The notes under the pieces were generated by a model. The model did no database searches. It saw only the letters and a list, made by a program, of their open reading frames with translations, and had not been told where the DNA came from. This document shows positions 35,965 through 45,007 of a DNA stretch of 64,000 nucleotides, one piece after another. The translations under genes and the position numbers were made by a program. Numbering within the stretch: position 1 is the stretch's first letter; every line of letters starts with the position of its first letter. Where the stretch lies: assembly GCA_018399015.1 (NCBI GenBank), contig CP073761.1:2170001-2234000 (forward strand), in the 5' to 3' direction. Source of the stretch: Cyanobium sp. M30B3 (GTDB taxonomy: Bacteria > Cyanobacteriota > Cyanobacteriia > PCC-6307 > Cyanobiaceae).

Positions 35965-37004
35965 AAGTAGCCGTCCAGCATGCGCGACTGGGAGCGGATG
36001 CCCTCGAGGGCCTTGCGCTCCAGGTTGCGGGCCTTGTCGCGGCTCATGCCCAGGGTCTTGGCGATCGAGCTGAGGCTCATCGGTTCGAGCATGCCGGTGC
36101 CGTCGTTGTCGATGCCGTAACGCATCTGCAGCACCCGCCCCTGCAGCTCCGGCAGCTGCTCCAGCAGCGCCCGCAGGTCCCCCTTCAGGCACTCCCCATC
36201 CAGGCGCTCCTCCGGCAGCTCCCCATCCCCCGCCAGCAGGTCCAGCAGTTCCGTGTCCTCCCCGTCACCCACCTTCGTCTCCAGGCTCACCGGCTGGCGC
36301 GCGCGGCACAGCAGGTCCTTCACCTCCTCCTCCGGCAGCTCCACCGCTTCGGCCAGTTCCGTCACCGTCGGCGTGCGCCCCAGCAGCTGGCTCAGCTCCC
36401 GCTGACCCTTCTTCAGCTTGTTCAGCGTCTCGGTGATGTGGATCGGCAACCGGATCGTGCGGCTCTTCTCGGCGATCGCCCGCGTGATCCCCTGGCGGAT
36501 CCACCAGTACGCATACGTCGAAAACTTGTAGCCCCGGGTGGGGTCGAACTTCTCCACACCCCGCACCAGCCCGATCGTTCCCTCCTGGATCAGGTCCAGC
36601 AGCTCCATGTTCCGCTTGGTGTATTTCTTCGCCACGCTCACCACCAGCCGCAGGTTCGCCGCCACCATCCGCTCCTTCGCCCGCCGGCCCGCACGCACGC
36701 GCTTGCGCAGCACCTGCTCGCTCAAACCCGCCGCCGCCGCCAGCTCCTCCTGGCTCGGCGCCGTGCCGCCAGCGCGCATCGTGAGCTCCTGCTCCAGCTC
36801 CTCGATCGCCACCAGCTCCTGCACCTGACGGCCCAGCGTGATCTCCTGCTCGTGCGTCAGCAGCGGCACCCGGCCGATGTCCCGCAGATAGCTGCGGACC
36901 AGGTCACCACCACCGCCACCGCTGCCAGCGGAGGGTTCCTGGGATGCTCCCCGGGAGCCGTTCGAGCTGGCAACGGCTGGCGCAGCCACGGCAAGGATGG
37001 TCAT
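35955..37004 (-). CDS. RpoD/SigA-family (group 2) RNA polymerase sigma factor
   Basis: A 349-residue sigma-70 factor. Region 1.2/2: [21 protein letters not shown] (read in parts), [32 protein letters not shown] and [19 protein letters not shown]; region 3: [15 protein letters not shown]; region 4: [20 protein letters not shown]. It lacks the long region 1.1 of the housekeeping factor and so is probably a group 2 factor for stress or clock-linked transcription. The ATG is preceded by a 24-bp palindrome (37014-37037) that may control it. Confidence 0.93.
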   Translation of the reverse strand: MTILAVAAPAVASSNGSRGASQEPSAGSGGGGGDLVRSYLRDIGRVPLLTHEQEITLGRQVQELVAIEELEQELTMRAGGTAPSQEELAAAAGLSEQVLRKRVRAGRRAKERMVAANLRLVVSVAKKYTKRNMELLDLIQEGTIGLVRGVEKFDPTRGYKFSTYAYWWIRQGITRAIAEKSRTIRLPIHITETLNKLKKGQRELSQLLGRTPTVTELAEAVELPEEEVKDLLCRARQPVSLETKVGDGEDTELLDLLAGDGELPEERLDGECLKGDLRALLEQLPELQGRVLQMRYGIDNDGTGMLEPMSLSSIAKTLGMSRDKARNLERKALEGIRSQSRMLDGYLAA

Positions 37005-37013
37005 GACGGGCAG

Positions 37014-37037
37014 TTACGAAACATTCCTGTTTCGTAA
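37014..37037. promoter_or_regulatory. 24-bp perfect palindrome before the sigma factor start
   Basis: Two 10-bp arms, TTACGAAACA and TGTTTCGTAA, around TTCC. As RNA from the sigma gene it would form a 10-bp stem with a GGAA (GNRA-type) loop ending 9 nt before the AUG. It could be an operator for the divergent genes or a translational control hairpin. Confidence 0.6.
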
Positions 37038-37082
37038 ACTTACCATCCTTTGCCCGGGGCGCCCCCTGGCGAGGATGGCTGA

Positions 37083-37811
37083 ATGGCTGCTGAACGGCTG
37101 CAGAAACTGATCGCCGCGGCCGGACTCTGCTCCCGACGCGGCGCGGAGGAGCTGCTGCGCCAGGGCCGGGTGCGGGTGAATGGCGCCCGGGCGGGCCTGG
37201 GCGACCGCGCCGATCCCGAGCGGGACGCCATCGCGGTGGACGGCCGGCCCCTGGGGGCCGCTGCCACTCCCCTGCTGGTGCTGCTCAACAAACCCGCCGG
37301 GGTGGTGAGCAGCTGCCGGGATCCCCGCGGCCGGCCCACCGTGCTCGATCTGTTGCCGCCAGCCCTGCGCCGGGGCCAGGCCCTGCACCCGGTGGGCCGG
37401 CTGGACGCCGACAGCCGCGGCGCCCTGCTGCTCACCAACCAGGGGGACCTCACCCTGCGCCTCAGCCATCCCCGCTACGGCCACCGCAAGACCTACCGGG
37501 TGTGGGTGTCCGGCCAGCCCGGCGCCGAGGCGTTGCGGCGCTGGGCGGCGGGGGTGCCCCTGGAGGAAGGCCCCAGTGCGCCGGTGGGCGTGACGGTGCT
37601 GCAGCGCCGGCCGGACCGTTGCCTGCTGGAGCTGGAGATGGGCGAGGGGCGCAACCGCCAGATCCGTCGCACCGCAGCCCTGCTGGGCTATCCGGTGCTC
37701 GATCTGCAGCGGGTGGCGATCGGACCACTGGCCCTCGCCGACCTGCCGGAGGGGGAGTGGCGCCACCTGGAGCGCCGAGAATGGGACGTCCTGGCCGCAT
37801 CAGTCCCCTGA
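37083..37811 (+). CDS. rRNA pseudouridine synthase (RsuA/RluB family)
   Basis: A 242-residue enzyme that isomerises uridine in ribosomal RNA. An N-terminal S4 domain (LQKLIAAAGLCSRRGAEELL, then GRVRVNG) is followed by the catalytic domain with LLNKPAGVVSS, the catalytic Asp in HPVGRLDADSRGALLL, HRKTYRVWV and GEGRNRQIRR. A TTACCAT -10-like element lies at 37040-37046. The next gene begins inside its last 31 nt. Exact rRNA target is not predictable. Confidence 0.93.
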   Translation: MAAERLQKLIAAAGLCSRRGAEELLRQGRVRVNGARAGLGDRADPERDAIAVDGRPLGAAATPLLVLLNKPAGVVSSCRDPRGRPTVLDLLPPALRRGQALHPVGRLDADSRGALLLTNQGDLTLRLSHPRYGHRKTYRVWVSGQPGAEALRRWAAGVPLEEGPSAPVGVTVLQRRPDRCLLELEMGEGRNRQIRRTAALLGYPVLDLQRVAIGPLALADLPEGEWRHLERREWDVLAASVP

Positions 37812-38488
37812 TCCGCCCTGCCCCATCCCCCCTGCGTGCCCGCCTCAGCCGCCTTTGGCGGCGGCGGAAGCCAGCGGCCGCCACCACGACCGCCGCAGTG
37901 CCAGCGGCCGATCCCCTGATCGCCGCCGGCCAGCTGTTGCGCGAGGCCCGGGAGCGGCGCGGCCTGGGGCTGCGTCAGCTGGCCCAGGAGACCCGCATCA
38001 GCACTCCGGTGTTGGAGGCCCTGGAGCGGGGCTGGCGGGATCGCCTGCCCGAGTCCACCTATCTGCGCACGATGCTGCCGCTGATCGAGCGGCACCTGGA
38101 GCTGGAACCGGCCAGCCTGCAGAAGCTGCTGCCCAGTGAACCCCTGCCAGGGCAGAAGCTGCGCGGATCCAGCCTGCTGCGCCGCTTCACCCCCGGCTCG
38201 ATCGACGTGTTCACCACCTGGCAGGGCACCGTGCTCTACGGCGTGCTCACCCTGGGGCTGATCTACGCCCTCAACCTGCAGCAGCAGCGCCTGGCGCGTG
38301 CCGGCTGGCGGGCGGTGGCCCCCCTGCCGGTGGCCCCGGAGCCCACCAGCGCGCGTCGGGGCAAGGCTGGCGGCCAGCCGAGCCGGGGCACCAGCCTGCT
38401 GCTGGAGGGCTACCCGGAGCTGCGCCCCCTGGACCAGGCCGGCCAGGGTCAGGCGCTGCGGCTGTGGCGCCGGGCCAGCTCGCCGTAG
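37781..38488 (+). CDS. RodZ-like helix-turn-helix membrane protein
   Basis: A 235-residue protein. Residues about 45-110 form a Xre-type helix-turn-helix: LREARERRGLGLRQLAQETR, ISTPVLEALERGW, LPESTYLRTMLPLI. After a basic linker comes one membrane helix (TVLYGVLTLGLIYALNL) and a Pro/Arg-rich tail, the plan of RodZ-like proteins, which link the cytoskeleton to the membrane in rod-shaped cells. Its last 40 bp overlap the end of malQ on the other strand. Confidence 0.75.
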   Translation: MGRPGRISPLIRPAPSPLRARLSRLWRRRKPAAATTTAAVPAADPLIAAGQLLREARERRGLGLRQLAQETRISTPVLEALERGWRDRLPESTYLRTMLPLIERHLELEPASLQKLLPSEPLPGQKLRGSSLLRRFTPGSIDVFTTWQGTVLYGVLTLGLIYALNLQQQRLARAGWRAVAPLPVAPEPTSARRGKAGGQPSRGTSLLLEGYPELRPLDQAGQGQALRLWRRASSP

Positions 38489-39978
38489 CCCTGCAGCGGT
38501 CCGTCCAGGGCCGCCACCGGGCCCGTCAGCCGCCAGGTCCAGTTGGCCCCCAGGGTGCCCGGGGTGTTGAAGCGGGCCTCGTGGCCCAGCTCCAGCAGGT
38601 CCTGCAGGGGCACCACCGCCAGCTCCGCCGGGCTGGCCAGGGCCAGCTCGAGCAGCTGCCAGCCCGGGGCAGTCACCGGGGCCTGGAGCTGGTGCTCCAG
38701 CCGCTGGCGACTGGCGTGATCGAGGTCGTGCCACCAGCCGATCGCCGTGGCGTTGTCGTGGGTGCCGGTGTACACCACCCAGCGGCTGCCCTGGATGTTG
38801 GCGGGCAGGTAGGGGTTGTCGTCGTTGCCGTCGAAGGCGAACTGGAGGATCTTCATGCCCGGCAGGGCGAAGCGGTCGCGCAGGGCCTCCACCGCCGGGG
38901 TGATCACGCCGAGGTCCTCGGCCACCAGGGGCAGGCGGCCGGCGCGCAGACGGCCGCGCAGCATCTGGTGCCACCACAGCAGGGTGAGTAGAACTCCTCC
39001 AGGGGAGGGCTGCCAGCAGCCGTTCTCGGCCGTGGTGTCGCCGCCAGGAACCCGCCAATAGGCCTCCAAGGCACGGAAGTGGTCGAGGCGGAGCAGGTCG
39101 AACAGCTGCAGCTGGCGGCTGAGCCGGCCCAGCCACCAGGCAAAGCCGCCCAGCCAGTGCCGCGGCCAGCGGTACACCGGCGTGCCCCAGAGCTGGCCGG
39201 TGGCGGAGAAGTAGTCGGGCGGCACGCCGCTCTGGGCTTCCAGGCTGCCGCCGCCGCCAGGCGCCAGGGAGAACAGGCCGGGATGGCTCCACACATCGGC
39301 GCTGTCGTGGGCCACGTAGAAGGGCAGGTCGCCGAACAGGGCCACACCCAGGCCATGGGCCTGGCGGCGCAGGGCCTGCCACTGGCCCTGCAGCTGCCAC
39401 TGCAGCAGCTGTTCCTCAAGCAGCAGCGGCGCCTGCTGGCGGTCGAAGCGGGCCAGGGCGCCGCGCTGGCGGCGGGCCAGGGGCTGGGGCCACTGCCACC
39501 AGGGCAGGCCGTCATGCAGGCGGCGCAACACCATGAAACGGCAGTGGTCGCGCAGCCAGAAGGCCTCACGGCGGCACCAGCGCCGGAAGGCACGCTGGCG
39601 GCGGGGGTGCTGCAGCGGCCAGGCCAGCCGCAGGGCCTCACCCAGGGCCTGGCTGCGGCGCTGCTGCAGCGCCGGGTCGAGCCGGTCGCCATGGGCCGCC
39701 GGCAGGGCGGCGGCGGCGGCGGCCCCGAGGTAGCCCTGCTGCACCAGCTGCTCGGCATCCAGCAGCCAGGGGTTGAGGGCCGAGCCGCTGGGGGAGCTGT
39801 AGGGGGATCCGGTGCCGTCGGTGGGGGCCAGGGGCAGCAGCTGCCACACGCCGATGCCATGGCGGCCGAGCAGGTTGAGCCAGTCGGAGGCGGCCTGGCC
39901 GAAGCTGCCGCAGCCGCCCCCCCCGGGCAGGGAGGTGGGATGGAGCAGCACCCCGGCCCGCCGCTGGGGAGCACTCAC
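38449..39978 (-). CDS. malQ: 4-alpha-glucanotransferase (amylomaltase)
   Basis: Disproportionating enzyme of glycogen breakdown, GH77 family. In 509 residues: GVLLHPTSLPG at the start, WQLLPLAPTDGTGSPYSS, the nucleophile region LLRLDHFRALEAYW, the acid/base LPLVAEDLGVITPAV, LPGMKILQFAFDG and YTGTHDNATAIGWW with the third catalytic Asp. The GTG at 39978 overlaps the stop of bciB (GTGA), so the two genes are co-transcribed. Confidence 0.95.
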   Translation of the reverse strand: MSAPQRRAGVLLHPTSLPGGGGCGSFGQAASDWLNLLGRHGIGVWQLLPLAPTDGTGSPYSSPSGSALNPWLLDAEQLVQQGYLGAAAAAALPAAHGDRLDPALQQRRSQALGEALRLAWPLQHPRRQRAFRRWCRREAFWLRDHCRFMVLRRLHDGLPWWQWPQPLARRQRGALARFDRQQAPLLLEEQLLQWQLQGQWQALRRQAHGLGVALFGDLPFYVAHDSADVWSHPGLFSLAPGGGGSLEAQSGVPPDYFSATGQLWGTPVYRWPRHWLGGFAWWLGRLSRQLQLFDLLRLDHFRALEAYWRVPGGDTTAENGCWQPSPGGVLLTLLWWHQMLRGRLRAGRLPLVAEDLGVITPAVEALRDRFALPGMKILQFAFDGNDDNPYLPANIQGSRWVVYTGTHDNATAIGWWHDLDHASRQRLEHQLQAPVTAPGWQLLELALASPAELAVVPLQDLLELGHEARFNTPGTLGANWTWRLTGPVAALDGPLQGYGELARRHSRSA

Positions 39979-41180
39979 GCGTCTGGCAGCCGGTAGCGGC
40001 TGATGATCGTCTGGGCGAAGGCCGGGATGTGGGCCGCCGCCTTGCCGGGGTGATTCCGCCGCAGCCACAGGGCGTTGCGGGTGAAGTGGGAGTCGATCGA
40101 GAAGCGGCCGTATTCCAGGCCCCTGGGGCCGAAGCGCTCCACAAAGAAGCCGATCAGCCTGGCCAGCCACAGGGGCAGCTTCACCGCCTTGTCGTAGGCC
40201 TCGATGCCCTGCTGCACCGCCGCCTGGCGGTCGCCCTGGCTGGTCACGGGCGCCACGTCGAGTTCCGCCTCCACCAGATCCAGCAGCACCTGGCCCCTGG
40301 GATTGCGCACCGTGAGCCACTGGCGCCCGAAGCTGGCGCCCATGTAGCCCACCACCAGGTCGGCGCCGGCATTGGTGTAATCGAAGCAGCTCAGGCAGCT
40401 GGGGGCGAACACGTCCTTGAGCTTCGGGGTGTCGAGGCCGAAGAAGGGCACCGTTTCCTCGCGGCCGTCGCTGTGGCGGAAGTGGATGCGGAAGTCCTGC
40501 ATGAACTCGTAGTGCACCACCGTGTGCGGGGAGCTCACGGTGCTCTCCAGGAAGGTCTGCAGGCCCTGGCGGCTCACGTTGTCGACGCAGGGCAGCCCGA
40601 GCACATAGAGCTCATCGAGCGGCAGGGTGGGCTGCACGGCCCGCAGGGCCTGGATCTGGCAGCCCACGCCGATGGCCAGGAGCTTCCTGATGCCGCTGCC
40701 GGGCAGCTGCTCGAGCACCTCCAGATTGGGCGAGAGGGTGGGCTTGTTCACCCGGGCGCTGAGCACCTCCTCCGGGGTGCGGGCCAGGCGCGGCACGGGG
40801 GTGAAGCGGTCGTCCGGGCTCTGGCCCACGCACAGCACCGCGTCCACCAAGCCCGTTTCCAGGGCGCGCACGCCGATGCGGCTCACGATGCCGGTCCACT
40901 GGGCGCCCGCGATCGGCCGCTGCAGCCGGGCGGTGAGCATGCGCTGCTGCACGCCGAAATAGAGCTCGTCCTCGTTCTCCAGATCACGGCTGCGGCCATG
41001 GGCCTGCTCCTCCATCGCCTCGAAGCGCTGCTCGAGGAAGGCGCAGCTGCTCTTCACATAGGCCACCCAGCGGCTGTCGCAGAGGCCGCACTGGCTGCAG
41101 AGGTCCTTGGCGGGGTAGACGCTGCCCTTGGCCAGGGGCCGGGCCTTCTCATGGGGAGCCGGCACGGGCAGGCCGATCAC
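39975..41180 (-). CDS. bciB: Divinyl (proto)chlorophyllide a 8-vinyl reductase, BciB type
   Basis: Ferredoxin-dependent reductase of chlorophyll synthesis, in the F420 hydrogenase beta-subunit-like family. The 401-residue protein has iron-sulfur ligands in DLCSQCGLCDSRWV, further Cys in LGLPCVDNVSRQGL and APSCLSCFDYTNAGADLVVG, and the blocks RVNKPTLSPNLEVLEQLP and LLAIGVGCQIQALR. Length and features match cyanobacterial BciB (Slr1923 of Synechocystis). The GTG at 41180 is the only suitable start before the conserved Cys motif. Divergent from the LCP gene. Confidence 0.9.
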   Translation of the reverse strand: MIGLPVPAPHEKARPLAKGSVYPAKDLCSQCGLCDSRWVAYVKSSCAFLEQRFEAMEEQAHGRSRDLENEDELYFGVQQRMLTARLQRPIAGAQWTGIVSRIGVRALETGLVDAVLCVGQSPDDRFTPVPRLARTPEEVLSARVNKPTLSPNLEVLEQLPGSGIRKLLAIGVGCQIQALRAVQPTLPLDELYVLGLPCVDNVSRQGLQTFLESTVSSPHTVVHYEFMQDFRIHFRHSDGREETVPFFGLDTPKLKDVFAPSCLSCFDYTNAGADLVVGYMGASFGRQWLTVRNPRGQVLLDLVEAELDVAPVTSQGDRQAAVQQGIEAYDKAVKLPLWLARLIGFFVERFGPRGLEYGRFSIDSHFTRNALWLRRNHPGKAAAHIPAFAQTIISRYRLPDA

Positions 41181-41252
41181 TGGCCACAACCTATCGGCTG
41201 CACCCACCAACGGGGTCCCTGCAGGGGATTGGGTCAGAGTGGGGGCATCTGA

Positions 41253-42329
41253 ATGTCGGGACGCCCGTCCCTCCGCCTCGCCGCGATGTCGCCCCGCGCC
41301 AGCCGAACGCCTCCCCAGGAACCAGCACCGCGCGGACGACTCCGCCTTCCCCGCATCGGCCTGCCCGGCATCCGGCTGCCGCGGGTGAGCGGCCGCCAGC
41401 TGGTGCACGCCGGCCTGGCCGCCGCCGGCGCCCTGGCCAGCGTCACCGTCATCGACCTGATCTGGCCCCTGAACCAGGCCCAGCCGATGGCCGAGGCGGG
41501 CGCCCTCAGCGCAGTGGCCAAACCCGCCAACCGGGCGGTGACGCTGCTGGTGATCGGCCTGGACAGCGACCGGCTCAGCGACGTGGCCAACAACGCCGCA
41601 CCGGCCGGCGCCGCCAATGCCGATGCCCTGATGCTCGTGCGCTTCAACCCGGGCGGGCCGGTGCAGGCGCTGCAGATCCCGGCCAACCTGGCGGTGCTGG
41701 TGCCCGGAGAGAAGAAGCCCCGCTCCCTGGGCAGCCTCTACCGCAGCGGCGGAGCGGCCCTCACCGCCGACGCCGTGCGCGAGCTGGCGGGCCTGCCCAG
41801 CGGCAAGCCCGACCGCTATCTGGTGATCAGCCGCCAGGGGCTGCGCCTGCTGGCCGATCGCCTGGGCGGCGTGGAGGCCAACCCCAGCCGCACGATGCGC
41901 CACAGTGACAACAGCCAGAAGCTGAAGATCGATCTGCAGAGCGGCCTGCAGCGGCTCAATCCCACCCAGCTGGAACACCTGGCCCGCTGGCGTGATCCGA
42001 AACAACCCGTGGAAACCCGGCTCACCAACCTGCAGGAGGTGGCCCGCAGCCTGCACAGCGAACTGGAGCTGCGCCAGGGGCAGCTGTCGCTGCCCGACCT
42101 GGTGACGAGTCTGCAGAGTCAGGTGCAGACCAACCTCAGCCGCAGCGAGACCCTCAGCCTGCTGGTGACGGCCCTGCAGCCGGACACCGCCGTGCAGTTC
42201 ACCACCCTGCCGCTGGATCCCCGCCGCAGCGGCGAAGGCCCCGCCGCCGCCAGCCCCCTGCGGGAGCGGGTGAAAGAACTGCCCAAGCCCTTCTGGATCC
42301 CGCCCAAGCCTGCCGAAAGGCCCACCTAG
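41253..42329 (+). CDS. LCP family (LytR-CpsA-Psr) protein
   Basis: Membrane-anchored phosphotransferase family that attaches glycopolymers to peptidoglycan. The 358-residue protein has an Arg/Pro-rich cytoplasmic leader, one membrane helix (LAAAGALASVTVIDLIW) and the LCP core: VTLLVIGLDSDRLSD, NADALMLVRFNPGGPVQALQIP, RYLVISRQGLRLLADRLGG and LARWRDPKQPVETRLTNLQE. Several of the usual core Arg and Asp are present. It may act in surface polysaccharide attachment. The island of secreted-protein genes follows after 246 bp. Confidence 0.85.
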   Translation: MSGRPSLRLAAMSPRASRTPPQEPAPRGRLRLPRIGLPGIRLPRVSGRQLVHAGLAAAGALASVTVIDLIWPLNQAQPMAEAGALSAVAKPANRAVTLLVIGLDSDRLSDVANNAAPAGAANADALMLVRFNPGGPVQALQIPANLAVLVPGEKKPRSLGSLYRSGGAALTADAVRELAGLPSGKPDRYLVISRQGLRLLADRLGGVEANPSRTMRHSDNSQKLKIDLQSGLQRLNPTQLEHLARWRDPKQPVETRLTNLQEVARSLHSELELRQGQLSLPDLVTSLQSQVQTNLSRSETLSLLVTALQPDTAVQFTTLPLDPRRSGEGPAAASPLRERVKELPKPFWIPPKPAERPT

Positions 42330-42575
42330 CACCTCCCGCCCGGCCACATGCGGCGCTTCAGCGCCTGGGAATGGTGCCCCTGATCTCAGCCCAACGCCGT
42401 GAATCGAGCCTTGACAGGCTGGCGCGACTTAAGCGAAGCGGATACCATTTTAATCAGCATGGTGAAGTCGATCCGGTCGATGATCGTGCAATCGAAGTCT
42501 GCTGAACCAGCTGACCGCCACTCCAGGTCAGATCACCCTGCTGCTTGACGACCTTCTCCATCCAATCCCCAAACC

Positions 42576-43097
42576 ATGTCCAACCACCCTTTGCTCAATC
42601 TGAGACCGGCTGGTCTCCAAACCGGCCTCAGCACCTCACTCCTGCTGTTCGCGGCGGCGCTGAGCACCCCAAGCGCTCTGGCACAACAAGTCGGTCCGCC
42701 GGTGAGATTGCAATTCCAACCTGGAATACTTTCTGACGTTTGCACAATCACCCACAGCTCAGGTTCTCTAGGAGCTTCGGAAAACCGGTTGACGATCAGC
42801 TCCTCAGCATCAGAGCTGACTGAACCCATCCTCGGGCTGCCCCGTGGTGCGCGTGTCGAGGTCACCAGCAACCTTGGTACGCTTGGCAGACTGACCATTG
42901 ATTCTCCGACTCTCACCGGCGGCAGTCCTGCTACCCAGTCTCTTGTTGCTTTTAATGGAGGCTCTTTCTCCGACTCTGATTCCCTTGCACTCGATGGGAA
43001 TGGCAGCCTGAGTACGACCGTCCATGTCAAGTTCACTTCAGATCGATTTGCTACTGGAACGTACCAAGCCGAAGCCGTGGCAACCTGCTCCACCTAA
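42576..43097 (+). CDS. Secreted fimbrial/spore-coat-U-like protein
   Basis: A 173-residue exported protein: signal peptide LSTSLLLFAAALSTPSALAQ, then a small beta-rich domain. One Cys lies near the start (DVCTI) and one at the end (YQAEAVATCST); a disulfide joining the first and last strands and a terminal tyrosine-containing strand is the plan of SCP-U and fimbrial subunits. It is low in GC compared with neighbouring genes and lies just upstream of a broken pilus-chaperone-like gene. The functional call is by fold pattern and context. Confidence 0.5.
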   Translation: MSNHPLLNLRPAGLQTGLSTSLLLFAAALSTPSALAQQVGPPVRLQFQPGILSDVCTITHSSGSLGASENRLTISSSASELTEPILGLPRGARVEVTSNLGTLGRLTIDSPTLTGGSPATQSLVAFNGGSFSDSDSLALDGNGSLSTTVHVKFTSDRFATGTYQAEAVATCST

Positions 43098-43132
43098 CTT
43101 GATGACGTCTGTCAAGTTGAGTCAGAGCATCG

Positions 43133-43536
43133 ATGGCAGCACTCCAGCGGTTCTGTAAGGCTCTGATCGCGATCGGTCTTGTGGCTTGCCCTGTGCAAGC
43201 CCAAGGCTTTCACTCTCGCCGATGTCACTTGAGCAGAAACGTGGGATTCTCCAAGTTGTTAACCGATCGAATCGGTCGATCCAGATTGAAGTCAAAGCAT
43301 TCCCCGTCCGCGAGGTGGACGGAGCACCGACGGCATCCTTGACACCTTTTGCCAAAGACGAGCAAGAACGACTCATCCGATTCAGGCCCCACGGGGCGAG
43401 AGTACGCAGCAACGCATCGCATAATATTTCCTATCAAATCCTCGACCCCAACACACCATTCTACCTATGTGCTCTCACCCAAACAGATACCTTGCTGCTG
43501 CGTATTTGCTCTGCGTGGCGAGCATCATCTCCCTAG
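43133..43536 (+). pseudogene. Pilus-assembly (PapD-like) chaperone, frameshifted
   Basis: A signal peptide in one frame (ALIAIGLVACPVQAQ, from ATG 43133) is followed, one base out of phase, by a PapD-like N-domain: LSLSPMSLEQKRGILQVVNR, then QIEVKAFPVREVDG and LIRFRPHGARV. One T missing in the TTT at 43208-43210 would join them as AQGFSLSPMS. Only the first chaperone domain is present (about 135 residues), and the next gene overlaps its end. It may be a sequencing error or true decay of a chaperone-usher-like locus. Confidence 0.6.
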
Positions 43537-44264
43537 CGTCCGCCGAGAAGGCAAGCGCTCAGATCTTCCTGAATCCAGCCCAGCAGCAGATGACTCGGTC
43601 GAGGGTCTCGATTGACATGGGGAACGGCCTGCGCTGCACCTCCGACGGCGGCTCAGTGCCCACGCTCTCCTTGTCAGTGGGTGCCTACCCGGACCAATGG
43701 GGCTCCAATTCGATCATCGTTGAACGCTCGGTGGCCAATCAGAGCTCATTGCTTGGACTCGTCAGCCTGCACGTTCCCCTCGGAGGCACAAGTCAGTCGT
43801 TTGATTGCAATGCTCTGTTGAAAGACGCCCAGCTGCGTGCACGACTCGATAATCTCAGAGAATTGCTCGATGAGAATCTCATCAGCGAGTCTCAGTACAG
43901 GGATATTGTTTTACGGCTCTACAATCCCATCCTGGAAGAGAAAAACCTCCTGAAGGAGGCAGCCACCACCGAACGCCCTGGAAGCGTTCGTCTTTCCGAT
44001 GCCAGGGCGGAGCAACAACAACCGATCACGGCGGGCCCATCGAGCCCTCTCCCATCGAGCGATCACGCGAGCAGCGAAAGGCCAATCGAAAGACCAATCG
44101 AAAGACCAATGCCTGCTCAGCCACTGGCGGTGAATCCCGTTGCTGCCGGTTGGCCAGCGTTCCCACCGCCTCAACTGCCACCACTGCCGGACAATGTTCA
44201 GGAGCAGCAGGACAGCGACCCCAGGCCTGCCTGGACGCGCTCAATCCTGACTGCCTGGGAATAA
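43467..44264 (+). CDS. Secreted protein of unknown function
   Basis: A 265-residue protein with a signal peptide (YLAAAYLLCVASIISLASA) and two Cys in the mature part (GLRCTSDGG and SFDCNALL) that could pair. A helical SHOCT-like stretch follows (LRELLDENLISESQYRDIV), then a disordered tail with a 12-bp triple repeat encoding Ile-Glu-Arg-Pro and a Pro-rich end. It overlaps the broken chaperone and completes the AT-richer island. No family recognised. Confidence 0.55.
   Translation: MCSHPNRYLAAAYLLCVASIISLASAEKASAQIFLNPAQQQMTRSRVSIDMGNGLRCTSDGGSVPTLSLSVGAYPDQWGSNSIIVERSVANQSSLLGLVSLHVPLGGTSQSFDCNALLKDAQLRARLDNLRELLDENLISESQYRDIVLRLYNPILEEKNLLKEAATTERPGSVRLSDARAEQQQPITAGPSSPLPSSDHASSERPIERPIERPMPAQPLAVNPVAAGWPAFPPPQLPPLPDNVQEQQDSDPRPAWTRSILTAWE
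44076..44111. repeat. 12-bp tandem repeat, three copies
   Basis: GAAAGGCCAATC at 44076, then near copies at 44088 and 44100, inside the C-terminal tail of the secreted protein. Confidence 0.92.
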
Positions 44265-44319
44265 ACCGGAACAGGCCCACCCACAGGCGCTTGGTTGACG
44301 ACCGTTGCAGACAGCGGCG

Positions 44320-44940
44320 TCAGGTGTAGAGCTGATGTCTGAGGTCTTGCCACCGGGCCTGGCATGTGAATCTCAGGGCGGTTGCCCGTTCAGCATCGGC
44401 CTCCATTGCTGCATCGGCAGCCCCAGCCACACCCACATCAGCTGCAACCCGGCTGCCTGGCCAACGGCGCGAAGACTCAAGGGCGCCCAGCCAGGGCAGG
44501 CCCTCCCGGCGGCGCTGCTCGGGCTGCCAGGGGCCGCCCCACTGCACCAGTCCAAGACAGGGCACCTGCCACTGACGCAGCAGGGCGGTCAGGGCAGCCG
44601 GCAGGCCCGTCTCCAGCTGTTCCGCCGCCAGCAGCAGCAGCACCGGCTGGCGCCAGGCCCCCAGGGCGGCGGCCCAGTGGCGGCCGTCGGCCAGGGCCAG
44701 GCCTGGGTCGCGGGGCAAAGGCGCCAGGCCGCTGGGCCCTTCCGCCAGGGCCGCCAGAGCGGCATCGGGGGCCAGGGGATCGAGGGGGGTCCGCAGAGGC
44801 AGCCTGAGGACCTCCGCCAGGACCGGAGCGGCCTGCTGCTGCAGTGCGGCCAGGCAGGCGACTGGACCCGCCGACAGCAGAACCAGGGCAGGCGGAGCGC
44901 TGTGGTCGCCACCAGCGCCGGCGGCTGTTGAAAACGTCAT
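44320..44940 (-). CDS. Conserved cyanobacterial protein of unknown function
   Basis: A 206-residue protein with alternating hydrophobic strands and helices (PALVLLSAGPVACLAAL, QPVLLLLAAEQLETGLPAAL, QVPCLGLVQWGG). The pattern loosely resembles P-loop dethiobiotin-synthetase-type folds, but no Walker motif is visible. It is divergent from prs. The ATG at 44940 overlaps an in-frame ATG of prs, though prs probably starts further on. Confidence 0.5.
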   Translation of the reverse strand: MTFSTAAGAGGDHSAPPALVLLSAGPVACLAALQQQAAPVLAEVLRLPLRTPLDPLAPDAALAALAEGPSGLAPLPRDPGLALADGRHWAAALGAWRQPVLLLLAAEQLETGLPAALTALLRQWQVPCLGLVQWGGPWQPEQRRREGLPWLGALESSRRWPGSRVAADVGVAGAADAAMEADAERATALRFTCQARWQDLRHQLYT

Positions 44941-45007
44941 GGTTGTTCGCACTCCCGGGGCCGGCACGCTTCTACCATCGGGGTTCGCCGACGCGCCCGC
45001 GCCCGCC

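Noticed and set aside
42411-42448. TTGACA followed by TACCAT as a sigma-70 promoter before the secreted-protein island
   Set aside because: The spacer is about 26 bp, far from the usual 17, and no better -10 lies at the right distance.
44938-44941. CATG shared by the 44320-44940 gene and prs, as at 34205
   Set aside because: prs most likely starts at GTG 45008, so the overlap is probably not real; a G after CAT is also common by chance.
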